This document shows positions 31,449 to 32,500 of a stretch of DNA of 32,500 nt, piece by piece. The stretch comes from Symbiodinium natans (taxonomy: Eukaryota > Sar > Dinophyceae > Suessiales > Symbiodiniaceae). The stretch lies in NCBI GenBank assembly GCA_905221605.1, contig CAJNDS010002197.1:170001-202500 (forward strand). The letters run 5' to 3'. The position numbers were made by a program, and so were the translations under genes. Within the stretch, counting starts at the first letter, position 1. Each line of letters begins with the position of its first letter. The notes beneath the pieces are model-generated. The model worked only from the letters and a program-made list of their open reading frames with translations, did not search any database and had not been told where the DNA came from.

Positions 31449-32223
31449 AACCCTAAACCCTAAACCCTCCCTACCCTAACCCTACCCTAACCCTAAACCC
31501 TAAACCCTAAACCCTAAACCCTAAACCCTAAACCCTAAACCCTAAACCCTAAACCCTAAACCCTAAACCCTAAACCCTAAACCCTAAACCCTAAACCCTA
31601 AACCCTAAACCCTAAACCCTACACCCTACACCCTAAACCCTAAACCCCAAACCCCAAACCCAAAACCCTAAACCGTAAGACCTAAAACATTTTGGCCGGG
31701 CTTCGGGCATTGAGTGGTTGTAGGGGTTAGGGGGGGATTTCGGCCGGCTGCTGTTCTTTGAGGCTTGGGCAGATGCAGGATTCCCCTGGGGTGTAGGGTT
31801 TAAGGCTTAGGGTTTAGGGTTTAGGGTTGAGGGTTTAGGGTTTAGGGTTTAGGGACCCTACCCTAGCCTTCTCAGCCCACACCACTGCGTTAGTGCCAAT
31901 GTTCACCTCCCCTCCCCCGCCCCCCCAAAGCACGTGGGTGGGGAGGAGGGCGGAGGAGGGGGGGAGGAGGGGGAGCCCTGCTATTCTGTTGGAGTGTCGT
32001 TGCAGTGATCCCAGAGAGCCCAATAACCCCTACAGAGTTCAACGCGTATCCCTAAACCCTAAACCCTAACCCTAAACACTAACCCCTAATTCCTAAACCA
32101 TAAACACTAAACCCTAAACCCTAAATCCTAAATCCTGTGTCCTAAACCGCCCCGTGCTCGACTTCTGAAGGCGTGCCAGTGAAACAAGTTTGGAAGCTAC
32201 GGGGTGATGTTGACATGATCAGA
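8352..32223 (+). CDS. dxr: 1-deoxy-D-xylulose-5-phosphate reductoisomerase gene, partial, many exons
   Basis: Overall gene span; exons are listed separately. DXR (IspC, EC 1.1.1.267) converts DXP to MEP with NADPH and a divalent metal in the plastid isoprenoid pathway. The spliced reading keeps one frame with no stop through twelve exons. It shows the dinucleotide-binding GSTGSIGTQTLD, the ANKE lysine region, the metal and substrate DSE triad region (PVDSEH) and the substrate-loop LTGSGGTFRD. The conserved downstream half (NKGLE, HPQS and later motifs) is absent, so the gene continues beyond the right edge. Donors are a mix of GT, GC and GA, and nearly all acceptors are AG|G. The RCC1-like ORF and the LTR element lie in its two largest introns. 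Confidence 0.88.
8393..8488 (+). other. dxr intron A-B (GT-AG, 96 bp)
   Basis: The intron begins with about four TTTAGGG copies directly at the splice site, then TTTGGGG and TTTCGGG variants and a short unique stretch to TTGGAGCAG. It is the smallest intron inferred here and shows how a heptamer tract can supply the start of an intron. Confidence 0.55.
8489..8514 (+). CDS. dxr: dxr exon B (26 nt)
   Basis: AG|G ATA TCC ... GGC A|GC encodes ISILGSTG plus the first base of Ser. This is the start of the DXR NADPH-binding motif (LGSTGSIG). GC donor, AG|G acceptor. The motif and the exact in-frame join to exon C leave little doubt. Confidence 0.87.
8515..9043 (+). other. dxr intron B-C (GC-AG)
   Basis: Contains TTTAGGG and TTTCGGG variants (about 8560-8735), CCCTAAA-like variants, then a nearly perfect CCCTAAA block of about 25 units (8854-9031). 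The acceptor CCAG|G follows the array by only a few bases. Confidence 0.8.
8854..9036. repeat. CCCTAAA array, about 25 near-perfect units
   Basis: Uninterrupted 7-bp periodicity, the cleanest array in the window. It ends immediately before the dxr exon C acceptor. Confidence 0.97.
9044..9115 (+). CDS. dxr: dxr exon C
   Basis: Encodes S-IGTQTLDICRQFPGKFKPI and then ALAAG: the first helix after the glycine-rich loop and the following strand of the DXR NADPH domain. Residues match the family IGTQTLDI...F.VVALAAG pattern position by position. Donor GC, acceptor AG|G. Confidence 0.93.
9339..9519. mobile_element. Fold-back element (family 1) interrupted by a TTTAGGG insert
   Basis: Terminal inverted repeats of about 43 bp, beginning TACTTGGAGGTTCAGGGTAC and ending CATGAACCTCCAAGTA. 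Inside the left arm, TTATAACTGTAC (9370-9381) is repeated at 9406-9417 around a 24-bp insert of GTA plus three TTTAGGG units. The element is non-coding and MITE-like. Confidence 0.8.
9729..9965. repeat. CCCTAAA array
   Basis: About 30 CCCTAAA units with occasional single-base variants (CACTAAC, CCCCGAAA, CCCACAAA). Lies wholly within dxr intron C-D. Confidence 0.96.
10285..10327 (+). CDS. dxr: dxr exon D
   Basis: Encodes G-KNVELLLEQVKEC-G, matching the DXR segment LAAGSNVELLAEQVREF. The first GC completes the glycine started at the end of exon C. GC donor (GG|GC), AG|G acceptor. Confidence 0.9.
10369..10480. repeat. CCCTAAA array
   Basis: About 15 CCCTAAA units, slipping to CCCTAAAA at the distal end. 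Confidence 0.95.
11228..11452. repeat. CCCTACA / CCCTGCA / CCCTACA block array
   Basis: CCCTACA units (about 11228-11338), then 11 perfect CCCTGCA units (11339-11415), then CCCTACA again to about 11448. Each variant is confined to a block. The apparent ORF through it (repeating TLHP) is an artefact of 7-bp periodicity. Confidence 0.95.
11476..11700. repeat. CCCTCAG / CCCTAAG block array
   Basis: Ten perfect CCCTCAG units (11476-11545), then about ten CCCTAAG units (11546-11615), two CCGTAAG units and a degenerate mix ending in CCCTAAAA. This continues the block pattern of 11228-11452. Confidence 0.95.
11739..11780 (+). CDS. dxr: dxr exon E
   Basis: Encodes G-FKPQMVACDEPPA-R, matching the DXR strand FKPKLVAVRDE. 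The first G completes GG from exon D and the final CG is completed by exon F. Acceptor AG|G; donor read as GA (CG|GATGGG), a type known in dinoflagellates. Confidence 0.85.
11781..12288 (+). other. dxr intron E-F (GA-AG)
   Basis: Contains a GGGGCTTA/GGGGCTT heptamer-to-octamer variant array (about 11795-11945), a short TTTAGGG tract, degenerate CCCTAAA, and a clean CCCTAAA run (12229-12286) that ends right at the acceptor CCAG|G. Confidence 0.75.
12289..12349 (+). CDS. dxr: dxr exon F
   Basis: Encodes R-SVLDELKKGVEALGIDGYDP, corresponding to the ELKEAL.... helix of DXR between the FKP strand and the GEEG loop. Canonical GT donor (CCA|GTGCTC) and AG|G acceptor, phase 0 at the end, joining exactly to exon G. 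Confidence 0.85.
12350..12947 (+). other. dxr intron F-G (GT-AG)
   Basis: Starts with TTTAGGG/GTGTAGGG variants (12365-12510). A region of 25-28-bp imperfect repeats follows (about 12580-12660, ACCCACCCACTACAAACCTT type), then unique sequence, a short TG run, and TTTAGGG (12838-12900). No gene seen. Confidence 0.75.
12948..13001 (+). CDS. dxr: dxr exon G
   Basis: Encodes VLLSGAEGQIEVARHPDR, matching the DXR motif V..GEEGL.EVARHPEAD. Phase 0 at its start after exon F. The donor is uncertain: GA at 13002 fits, but the boundary with exon H could shift by one to three codons. Confidence 0.88.
13002..14039 (+). other. dxr intron G-H (probably GA-AG)
   Basis: Contains a family 3 dispersed element (about 13018-13130), G-rich and GGGTGGGG sequence with a G13 run (13278-13290), CCCCAAA and CCCTAAA tracts (13470-13550), and TTTAGGG (13655-13730). 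The CCCCAAACTCC and G-rich stretches give long but meaningless open frames. Confidence 0.7.
13018..13130 (-). mobile_element. Dispersed short element (family 3), reverse copy
   Basis: Its reverse complement carries GGGCATGTCCCAAAATAGGG, TATACCCCTTTTATGCCCCC and ATAGAATGAATCCCCTTAA. The same ordered blocks occur at 16325-16430, 18678-18758 and 30095-30205. Non-coding, probably MITE-like. Confidence 0.65.
14040..14080 (+). CDS. dxr: dxr exon H
   Basis: Encodes DCK-TVVTGIVGCAG plus GG. The TVVTGIVGCAG stretch is an exact DXR family signature. GT donor (GG|GTGGCT). The acceptor is taken as AG|G at 14038-14039; AG at 14047-14048 would remove three residues. Confidence 0.92.
15032..15202. repeat. 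Direct duplication of a 61-bp non-repetitive segment
   Basis: CCATGGCCTTGCTCCAAAGA at 15032 recurs as CCATGGCCTTGCTCGAAAGA at 15143. The similarity continues for about 60 bp through CAACAACTCTCCTTATAC with a few substitutions. The copies are separated by CCCTAAAA-type repeat. Confidence 0.85.
15255..15372. repeat. Degenerate minisatellite, TTAGGGTTAGAAGGTTATA type
   Basis: Five to six imperfect copies of a roughly 20-bp unit combining TAGGGTTA with AGGTTATAT. It looks like a heptamer-derived higher-order repeat. Confidence 0.6.
15432..15489 (+). CDS. dxr: dxr exon I
   Basis: Encodes G-LIPTIEAIKARKDIALANK, matching DXR GLKPTLAAIEAGKDIALANKE. It includes the conserved ANK lysine near the NADPH and substrate sites. 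First base G completes GG of exon H. GC donor, AG|G acceptor. Confidence 0.94.
15490..16443 (+). other. dxr intron I-J (GC-AG)
   Basis: Degenerate CCCTAAA/AAGAGCCCTAAA, a TTTAGGG tract (15780-15845), a G15 run (15918-15932), unique sequence at 16090-16320 without a recognisable gene, and a family 3 element (16325-16430). The acceptor is the end of GGGTTTAG|G. Confidence 0.75.
16325..16430 (+). mobile_element. Dispersed short element (family 3)
   Basis: Carries CCAACATAGGGGTGCCCC, TTTATACCCCC, AATAGAATCCACTTAAAAGG and TTTCGGAGACCCCCAAATAG in the same order as the copies at 13018 and 18678 (reverse) and 30095 (forward). Non-coding. Confidence 0.65.
16444..16508 (+). CDS. dxr: dxr exon J
   Basis: Encodes ETIIAGGPVIAPLMEEYGVS followed by M and CT. 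It matches DXR [23 protein letters not shown]. The acceptor is GTTTAG|GAG, formed by a heptamer-like sequence. The GC donor (CT|GCCAGG) joins to exon K to give ML-PVDSEH, the expected order. Confidence 0.94.
17084..17183. repeat. Tandem 46-bp direct repeat
   Basis: TTGTTGTTGTCAATTGAGAA through GATGCTGCCTTT at 17084-17129 is repeated without change at 17138-17183 after an 8-bp spacer. No function evident. Confidence 0.9.
17912..18543. repeat. CCCTAAA array with a duplicated 336-bp composite unit
   Basis: CCCTAAA tracts with CGCTAAA, CCCTACA and CCCTCAA variants. A 67-bp unique segment starting TAGTAGGCAACCTCGACTTC occurs at 18044-18110 and again at 18380-18446 with two substitutions. The offset is 336 bp, which is 48 times 7. 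Confidence 0.9.
18678..18758 (-). mobile_element. Dispersed short element (family 3), reverse copy, next to a G19 run
   Basis: The reverse complement contains GTGGGCATTTCCCAACATAT, AGGGGTATACCCC, AGTAGAATAGATTCCCCT and GGGATCCCCAGAAAGG, the family 3 block order. The G19 run at 18659-18677 abuts it. An open frame passes through it, which is why the start of the following ORF is placed after most of it. Confidence 0.65.
18752..19906 (+). CDS. RCC1-like repeat protein ORF, possibly decaying
   Basis: From about 19070 the frame encodes seven tandem units of 35-40 residues with the core SAGxxHTCAVRTDGQLVCFG then NRYGQCDVPADLGPVLAV. This is the RCC1/BLIP-II beta-propeller type common in dinoflagellates; no specific partner can be named. 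The first unit lacks the FGxNRxGQ segment. Upstream, a different frame (18751-19062) looks more coding, with LLLDIEDGSSVVSS, SILQTFRTC and HLLQELCRKEERFVSLQCI. That suggests a frameshift or intron near 19040-19065. After the stop at 19904-19906 a degraded eighth unit continues to about 19985. The in-frame ATG at 18752 is provisional. It lies within dxr intron J-K, same strand. Confidence 0.6.
   Translation: MAMVMTAGLALSSFSWTSRMAVPSFLPVRPGYWHVPVLGQSRFACPQRQCVGCLPSRMQQPTPSSAFSKHSGHVRMSGTCYRNCVGRKKGLSACSVFPRHGQCDVLAGSGISAGFYHTCSVQADGQLVCFRKHDVPADLGPVLAVSAGLGYTCAVRRDGQLVCFGENRYGESAVPADLGPVLAVSAGELHTCAVRTSGQLICFGDNREGQCDVPADLGPVLAVSAGYYHTCAMQVDGELVCFGGNRTTEHEVGQCDVPADLGPVLAVSAGHHHTCAMRTNGQLVCFGDNKNNECDVPEDLGPVLAFSAGYGYTCAVRTDGQLVCFGQNRYGQCDVPADLGPVMAVSAGFKHCCAVRTDGRPVCFGVRDGGRCDVPEDLGPLWAT
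19907..19985 (+). pseudogene. Degraded eighth RCC1-like unit
   Basis: GTGCGGACAGATGGTCAGCT and the following CGTCTGCTTTG are nearly identical to the functional units, but the segment is out of frame and interrupted by stops. The repeat array was longer before the present stop arose. Confidence 0.7.
20340..20489. repeat. CAC-rich minisatellite
   Basis: Imperfect tandem units of about 16-18 bp built from CACTACCATCACCACA. Both the +1 and +2 frames stay open through it because of composition. No product supported. Confidence 0.85.
20938..20976 (+). CDS. dxr: dxr exon K (39 nt)
   Basis: Encodes L-PVDSEHSAIFQC plus AT of Met. DSE is the metal- and substrate-binding triad region of DXR (Asp150/Ser151/Glu152 in E. 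coli). First base completes CT of exon J. AG|G acceptor, GC donor (AT|GCCACT). Confidence 0.95.
21010..21014. repeat. Target-site duplication TAGGG (left copy)
   Basis: TAGGG directly precedes the left LTR and is repeated at 29830-29834 directly after the right LTR. The 5-bp size is typical of LTR-retrotransposon integration. Because the target is a TTTAGGG tract, some match is expected by chance. Confidence 0.75.
21015..21305 (-). repeat. 3' LTR
   Basis: Second copy of the 291-bp terminal repeat. On the minus strand it starts TGCGGAGCTGCAG and ends CCCCCGTA. Confidence 0.93.
21306..21313 (-). promoter_or_regulatory. Polypurine tract
   Basis: AGGGGGAG on the minus strand immediately upstream of the 3' LTR, the expected plus-strand DNA priming site in an LTR element. 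Confidence 0.75.
21314..21678 (-). other. Untranslated region between ORF3 and 3' LTR
   Basis: 365 bp without a long frame in the element's sense. No recognisable motif besides the polypurine tract at its end. Confidence 0.6.
21679..24609 (-). CDS. Retroelement ORF3: three CCCH zinc fingers, basic C-terminal half
   Basis: About 976 codons counted from 24609. The frame is open from 24750 with no ATG until residue 45 (ATG at 24477-24475). Three CCCH fingers lie in tandem: residues 565-584 (C-x9-C-x5-C-x3-H), 597-615 (C-x8-C-x5-C-x3-H) and 623-641 (C-x8-C-x5-C-x3-H), the spacing of RNA-binding CCCH proteins. The C-terminal third is acidic/Lys-rich, with NLS-like KKVKKKRK and KRGKKR stretches. 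The N-terminal 480 residues match nothing I recognise. It overlaps the end of ORF2 by up to 160 nt in the -1 frame, so it may be made by frameshifting or reinitiation, or the element may be mutated here. A Gag-like nucleic-acid-binding role is inference. Confidence 0.72.
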   Translation of the reverse strand: MDVRPVKKDPQQLLVKGLLTRIYWKVAVGKLPVGQRDCQKGSNKMDRNLVISMSSEGASEQDLNLVLEDDADQSMDDGAMVVMVYDPGTLIQSPTTDWVMHRGLTDRTIWPAIATAAQRICAEMVQVDELNAQLGTGALLFQRRDQGHYGDLHHSFHDNPCLPVVGNYPLSVMGALLSPGLEGEFRNTDKFGTAMEAIAYDWSRSPGMEVHVELMARVAKLVAPFLTLGGQGSVVNLEFLWQRGKAQLMEFLQAATCADQLEVLWKRMDDDADEEVGPSTAVLEVLGPEDAVLDQGNNESLIPIEDAGGETIGDTGRDGKAPEVSPEEETSSGSSRLAGTRIFLWSVYSRVASNWDFSTQDRTTGKIFDSTKGYPGEGPDNGDNLSSKRNLLWISEDYLDEVVSKKMERSSDMDGLDGFVPESEGQLEKVEVENVTASRILMALWKKGYRAGYRRLCRLSVSGCKVGAMKHPIKRVQKIGTRKAFMKMFNVFGSSQRGSGAGGKPIMKVVGPRPGFPAVLQASNTDSTLGEGSSSQVHGNVHVEQNRPMDRYEAERLEKRKKGFCYRFSRGKDRCKFGEDCKFIHSEDDVVLHSYWCKYYVAGRPCFAGKECAFSHDATGVRCIQFAQSGKCRYGDRCVFEHGDPLDEQRPRSPRTPPRDGPRRSSGAKGGEKEISPEQFDDGEEDFMVYDDDTKMAELLMEAISFLSNGKSDLARAEADPLFKLLKFNGDADQMDREWVSWTTGMLSVLELHEVVKSYDVSLAEVEEWVNDLRIWFERANVGEEKDPKRGKKRSLERESSKDIPAEKEVVETSETEVAVEEEVKKVKKKRKTAAIEDPYTLMVPKPKKMPANIEKGGSSSNAVVSAGEKASKMRTKSNVVGKTKKKEKSQSPKKEEVVVVKGPEEKDRPSDVDAQASITVDAELGQSCQAIEDAKREGLVSSIQRCVQDPVLTVSDLEHILLRLHLSIDSHRKKK
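24591..27359 (-). CDS. Retroelement ORF2: MLLE/PABC domain, three CCCH zinc fingers, SAM-like domain
   Basis: About 922 codons from a GTG at 27359. The frame is open from 27392 but has no ATG before residue 103. Residues 74-135 form an MLLE (PABC) domain: LYGEKIYKALLE and then the signature KITGMLL at 99-105, as in poly(A)-binding protein, where it binds PAM2 peptides. Three CCCH fingers follow at 250-268 and 343-361 (both C-x7-C-x5-C-x3-H) and 394-413 (C-x8-C-x6-C-x3-H). Residues about 510-565 (EVMITLGVTNVSDLQEF, KVTACKILQLVG) look like a SAM domain. The rest is charged and low complexity, with RS-like and KR clusters. No polymerase or integrase motif. ORF1 ends and this frame begins in an overlapping GTGA. 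Confidence 0.75.
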   Translation of the reverse strand: MILDTFLVLEEDEEDSSSTRRKWKASGWSTWWTDSWYAGQWYQDSNSQWDWKREEEQSDERVADQELSSEEQEERQLYGEKIYKALLEDGKADKAYVGKITGMLLGRPMEELQECVADHAFLNAEARRAYGILQSDGWKPDGAESTGLGKTSTFSRKQYHNALFELACRKRRFTRPVVGEAVATVLSQGEDELWNALWLDTKRFLQELDGAVESMSKREGKPMEAYMDPDQYKKAHMTPKTVSPGYSKLCKFFNQGRCRNGDECSYEHRRYGEGWPGGGPTEPRSSQKPGDEDGNIGDPPTEEGAVDEAQQEREDSAFRAKYNFGKGASKGEPTLGEPKSRLCLYYNQGGCKYGTTCRYLHNDDIALEGTWEPGKAWDNASRKALRDAGFHHCCFDYYLRGHCRKGLNSCRFSHDEMSDERLAHLKHLVHVANQVRFEKERGWEISDRSTFQPPASGGAESSSSSAPKALQMTNVSQKEGEKGTLDEAEDDEQKNSVAESTGTRLQNPEEPIENWMARNKHLWVYTPHVSEVMITLGVTNVSDLQEFIFVEDLVDKGINKVTACKILQLVGGVRYRPGGPEKAVPSDASVRVQQSSGSKEAGREAARTLAQVREAEDSGAKTMPRGSYRELFDKVRYRDGWTLAQRSPLCVQKLRLVGVGMPPVNPPTKKYRSRSNPVKRGRPLLDKKQVRQVPRSRSQRRVQPAEAVEKPKPLELKPRGGLSYRFSRAWADVVDDDDQAEALVSYAASSSDSSEEETNAAQRMREIFLRERDSQRTAIRGNVPMVGSSSPNDGQKKSVHLGEGRDKASRGETRQEVTSQVFSLPQPSRRTEQSQKRARDGSVIVGSLAVGSTDEVLPGQGVAGQVNVSESAQVLPGQEVAGQETALEGAGKFLARRLTKKKEKVGAMNSVVMVRRHWMFVR
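27356..29524 (-). CDS. Retroelement ORF1: WW domain and S1-like C-terminus
   Basis: 722 codons from a genuine ATG that lies two bases beyond the primer-binding site. Residues 227-256 are a WW domain: W227, YYY at 239-241, W249 and P252, with the right 22-residue Trp spacing; WW domains bind Pro-rich peptides. The last 50 residues (EIVGLVRCINGYGAFLDHGD, then FKFGDTVNGTV) resemble an S1/OB RNA-binding fold that would finish in the ORF2 frame. The middle is acidic, Glu/Ser-rich and probably disordered, with AVEEN-PAVDE-type internal repeats. The position matches a Gag ORF, but no capsid homology is visible. Confidence 0.75.
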   Translation of the reverse strand: MRFPAVECSLKVFGIKKQCLLPSDGSSLPRMVDRMVELEVVVMPGAEEHLEEALVAEGPNVGMNPNVDMVSNAEAEGRAVSPKPGEKRNWDATGGIDREMEVTVLRVLQKHGYQPSTSTSGRMVDQGSQTNLSGEVLQAARRPLNKIKGDPSASSLGGGSGYEQKGADSFEAAPTAEYAMGEEEILQMEAERLRQLSEEADEMRQVSEMDGFRKDEHLIKACDGTTWEWHFHEDGRQYYYCLDTQESKWTLPAVGEKMRSDEVVGSPSGNELEMEAALGPSSSTPTPESTRAFQGSVNSVGEKDFSSTIGDSGFRAGGDAQTSGSPDEEGISGIRADIAGEHLDREEMEALSEGVAAVESVGPEEKMPNVEIGTVSAAEERVVDVVPVVQEGDPGDLEDGGKKLCVTTEEVSSFGAKSLAIQGEKEASGIAGDTEDLKDEAWSANDARVNAPDSTWSAKEARVEVHMVSRSTGDCNNGAQVSAAADDGGSQVDVLVQPEVSREERNGKGYTGADEAAVVNDGGNSPLETMEPKEPAVEENVPAVDEQSNRPAVEENLPAAEGVTKDSNDGSAPMKGEVLPSGGSAEVDTERTTTDEAKPLAGKKEGPEIQEHKMDDLVGLVQEQDEQCDPKVETKDIPGADDTETVSEEHAKKVPRAGALDSPGEHCYQEGDEIVGLVRCINGYGAFLDHGDVNVLVPAEGNNAHQFKFGDTVNGTVRMMVP
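29521..29742 (-). CDS. Small ORF starting in the 5' LTR and ending on the ORF1 start codon
   Basis: 73 codons from an ATG inside the 5' LTR (MASPSKRKSPCLG...), running through the primer site and stopping with TGA that overlaps the ORF1 ATG as ATGA. The ATG follows an SL-like sequence by one base. The same frame is present in the 3' LTR. It could be a leader ORF that controls ORF1 by termination-reinitiation, or chance. No family recognised. Confidence 0.3.
   Translation of the reverse strand: MASPSKRKSPCLGVRVGLVPLYLCKGAPSFDLVNFNPVGLSFWFVLGNSFRQLLRVDTLVSPLSVAPVGYEPK
29527..29538 (-). promoter_or_regulatory. Primer-binding site matching initiator tRNA-Met anticodon arm
   Basis: GGTTATGAGCCC on the minus strand, abutting the 5' LTR. 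It is the reverse complement of GGGCTCATAACC, the anticodon stem-loop of initiator tRNA-Met (anticodon CAT). Drosophila copia and relatives prime from a half-tRNA-iMet cut in this loop, so this suggests the same mechanism and a copia-type affinity. Confidence 0.78.
29539..29829 (-). repeat. 5' LTR
   Basis: 291-bp terminal repeat, the upstream copy in the element's sense. It contains TTTTATGGCTCAAG at 29744-29757 (minus strand), which ends with nine bases identical to the 3' end of the dinoflagellate spliced leader. Confidence 0.93.
29830..29834. repeat. Target-site duplication TAGGG (right copy)
   Basis: Matches 21010-21014 and is followed by TTTAGGG repeat, showing that the integration target was a heptamer tract. 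Confidence 0.75.
30095..30205 (+). mobile_element. Dispersed short element (family 3)
   Basis: GGGCATTTCCGAAGATAGGG, CTTTATACCCCAAATAGAAA, AGAATCCCCTTAAAAG and TTTCGGAAACCCCC in family 3 order, with a C-rich run inside. Other copies are at 13018, 16325 and 18678. Confidence 0.65.
30206..30720. other. Unassigned GC-rich islands
   Basis: 30212-30380 is open in both directions (for example HEPRLRSDLQEVADGGG on the plus strand). 30385-30520 is open on the plus strand with SIFRRFMAPGLAVVARFG and LRDLSTRYG. They look like coding fragments or organelle-leader pieces but have no ATG-to-stop structure and match no family I know. The remainder is degenerate CCCTAAA. Confidence 0.35.
30739..31005. repeat. 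CCCTATAAA nonamer array
   Basis: Roughly 28 units of the 9-bp CCCTATAAA (with some CCCTATAAG and CCCTACAAA), a telomere-heptamer derivative with TA inserted. Because 9 is a multiple of 3, both strands stay open and give long NPI or GFI repeats; these are not proteins. Confidence 0.96.
31137..31213 (+). CDS. dxr: dxr exon L
   Basis: Encodes M-QGIPKGGVKKIILTGSGGTF, then RDMPG. It matches DXR [24 protein letters not shown], and the SGG serine is a substrate phosphonate/backbone contact in known DXRs. Acceptor AG|G at 31135-31136. The end is either 31211 (GT donor) or 31213 (GC donor). The latter keeps frame with the candidate exon M. Confidence 0.94.
31214..32170 (+). other. dxr intron L-M (probable)
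   Basis: CCCTAAA array (31258-31370), about 11 CCCTCAA units (31363-31448), a long CCCTAAA array (31455-31680), unique sequence, TTTAGGG (31795-31855), a GGGAGGAGGG tract (31930-31975) and degenerate CCCTAAA to 32150. No gene seen. Confidence 0.7.
31455..31680. repeat. CCCTAAA array
   Basis: About 28 units, mostly perfect, with a few CCCTACA and CCCCAAA variants at the distal end. Confidence 0.96.
32171..32223 (+). CDS. dxr: dxr exon M (tentative)
   Basis: AG|GC on the left, AGA|GC on the right where a CCCTCAA array begins. Only one frame is open through the whole island: VPVKQVWKLRGDVDMIR, in phase with exon L if that ends at 31213. Position and a V..V..L...VDM pattern fit the DXR segment between FRDWP and ALKHP, but similarity is weak. 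Confidence 0.38.
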
Positions 32224-32224
32224 G

Positions 32225-32226
32225 CC

Positions 32227-32321
<95 letters not shown>

Positions 32322-32500
32322 ACCCTAAACCCTAAACCTAAACCCTAAACCCTAAACCCTAAATCCCTCAACGGTGAGACGGCAGAAAAAAGGCAAGAAA
32401 AGCGTTCGCTTTTTGTGGTACAGTTGCACCAGGTCGTTTGGCCCCTACACCCCGACACCCCTGAACGCCTACCCCCCCCCCCCCCCCCCAAGTCCTCCAC
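32225..32500. repeat. CCCTCAA array and right edge
   Basis: About 14 CCCTCAA units (32226-32324), a short CCCTAAA tract, roughly 90 bp of unassigned sequence, and a C18 run (32472-32489). Remaining dxr exons would lie beyond the window. Confidence 0.9.

Noticed and set aside
1-32500. tRNA, rRNA or snRNA genes
   Set aside because: I searched by eye for B-box-like GGTTCGAATCC sequences and for rRNA cores and found none; the CAT anticodon-arm match at 29527-29538 is a primer site, not a gene.

Overview
The window looks like nuclear DNA of a plastid-bearing dinoflagellate. It is saturated with the plant-type telomere heptamer TTTAGGG/CCCTAAA in both orientations. Splice sites read as GT, GC or GA donors with AG|G acceptors, the non-canonical pattern known from dinoflagellates. 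The intact ORFs are of kinds common in dinoflagellates: DUF4116 repeats, RCC1-like repeats and CCCH zinc fingers. I cannot name the genus.

The main result is a host gene that the long ORFs hide. Short non-repetitive islands between the heptamer tracts translate, in order and in one continuous frame, into the N-terminal half of 1-deoxy-D-xylulose-5-phosphate reductoisomerase (DXR/IspC), the second enzyme of the plastid MEP isoprenoid pathway. Eleven exons of 26-77 nt (8489-31213) carry clear family motifs: GSTGSIGTQTLD, TVVTGIVGCAG, IALANKETIIAGGP, PVDSEHSAIFQ and LTGSGGTFRD. One upstream exon (8352-8392) and one downstream exon (32171-32223) are probable. Exon-like islands at 645-720 and 5932-6042 could encode a signal peptide plus transit peptide. 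From 8352 to 31213 about 620 nt of roughly 22.9 kb is coding (about 2.7%). The gene runs off the right edge and perhaps off the left.

The introns are built largely of telomere-like heptamer tracts, variant heptamers or nonamers, small fold-back elements and homopolymer C/G runs. At several exon edges the array itself supplies the splice site (G|GTTTAGGG as donor, GTTTAG|G as acceptor). One fold-back element at 9339-9519 was interrupted by a short TTTAGGG insert flanked by a 12-bp duplication, so heptamer tracts appear to be inserted secondarily.

Three larger units sit between host exons. (1) At 1892-3817 lies a DUF4116-repeat protein, probably with a ubiquitin-like C-terminus split by a 192-bp intron. 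(2) At 18752-19906 lies an RCC1-like repeat ORF with frame damage at both ends. (3) At 21015-29829, antisense to dxr, lies an 8.8-kb LTR retrotransposon. It has 291-bp LTRs differing at one base, a TAGGG target duplication, a primer site matching the anticodon arm of initiator tRNA-Met, and a polypurine tract. Its three large ORFs encode WW, S1-like, MLLE/PABC, SAM-like and six CCCH zinc-finger regions. I see no reverse transcriptase, integrase, RNase H or protease, so it is probably non-autonomous with RNA-binding cargo.
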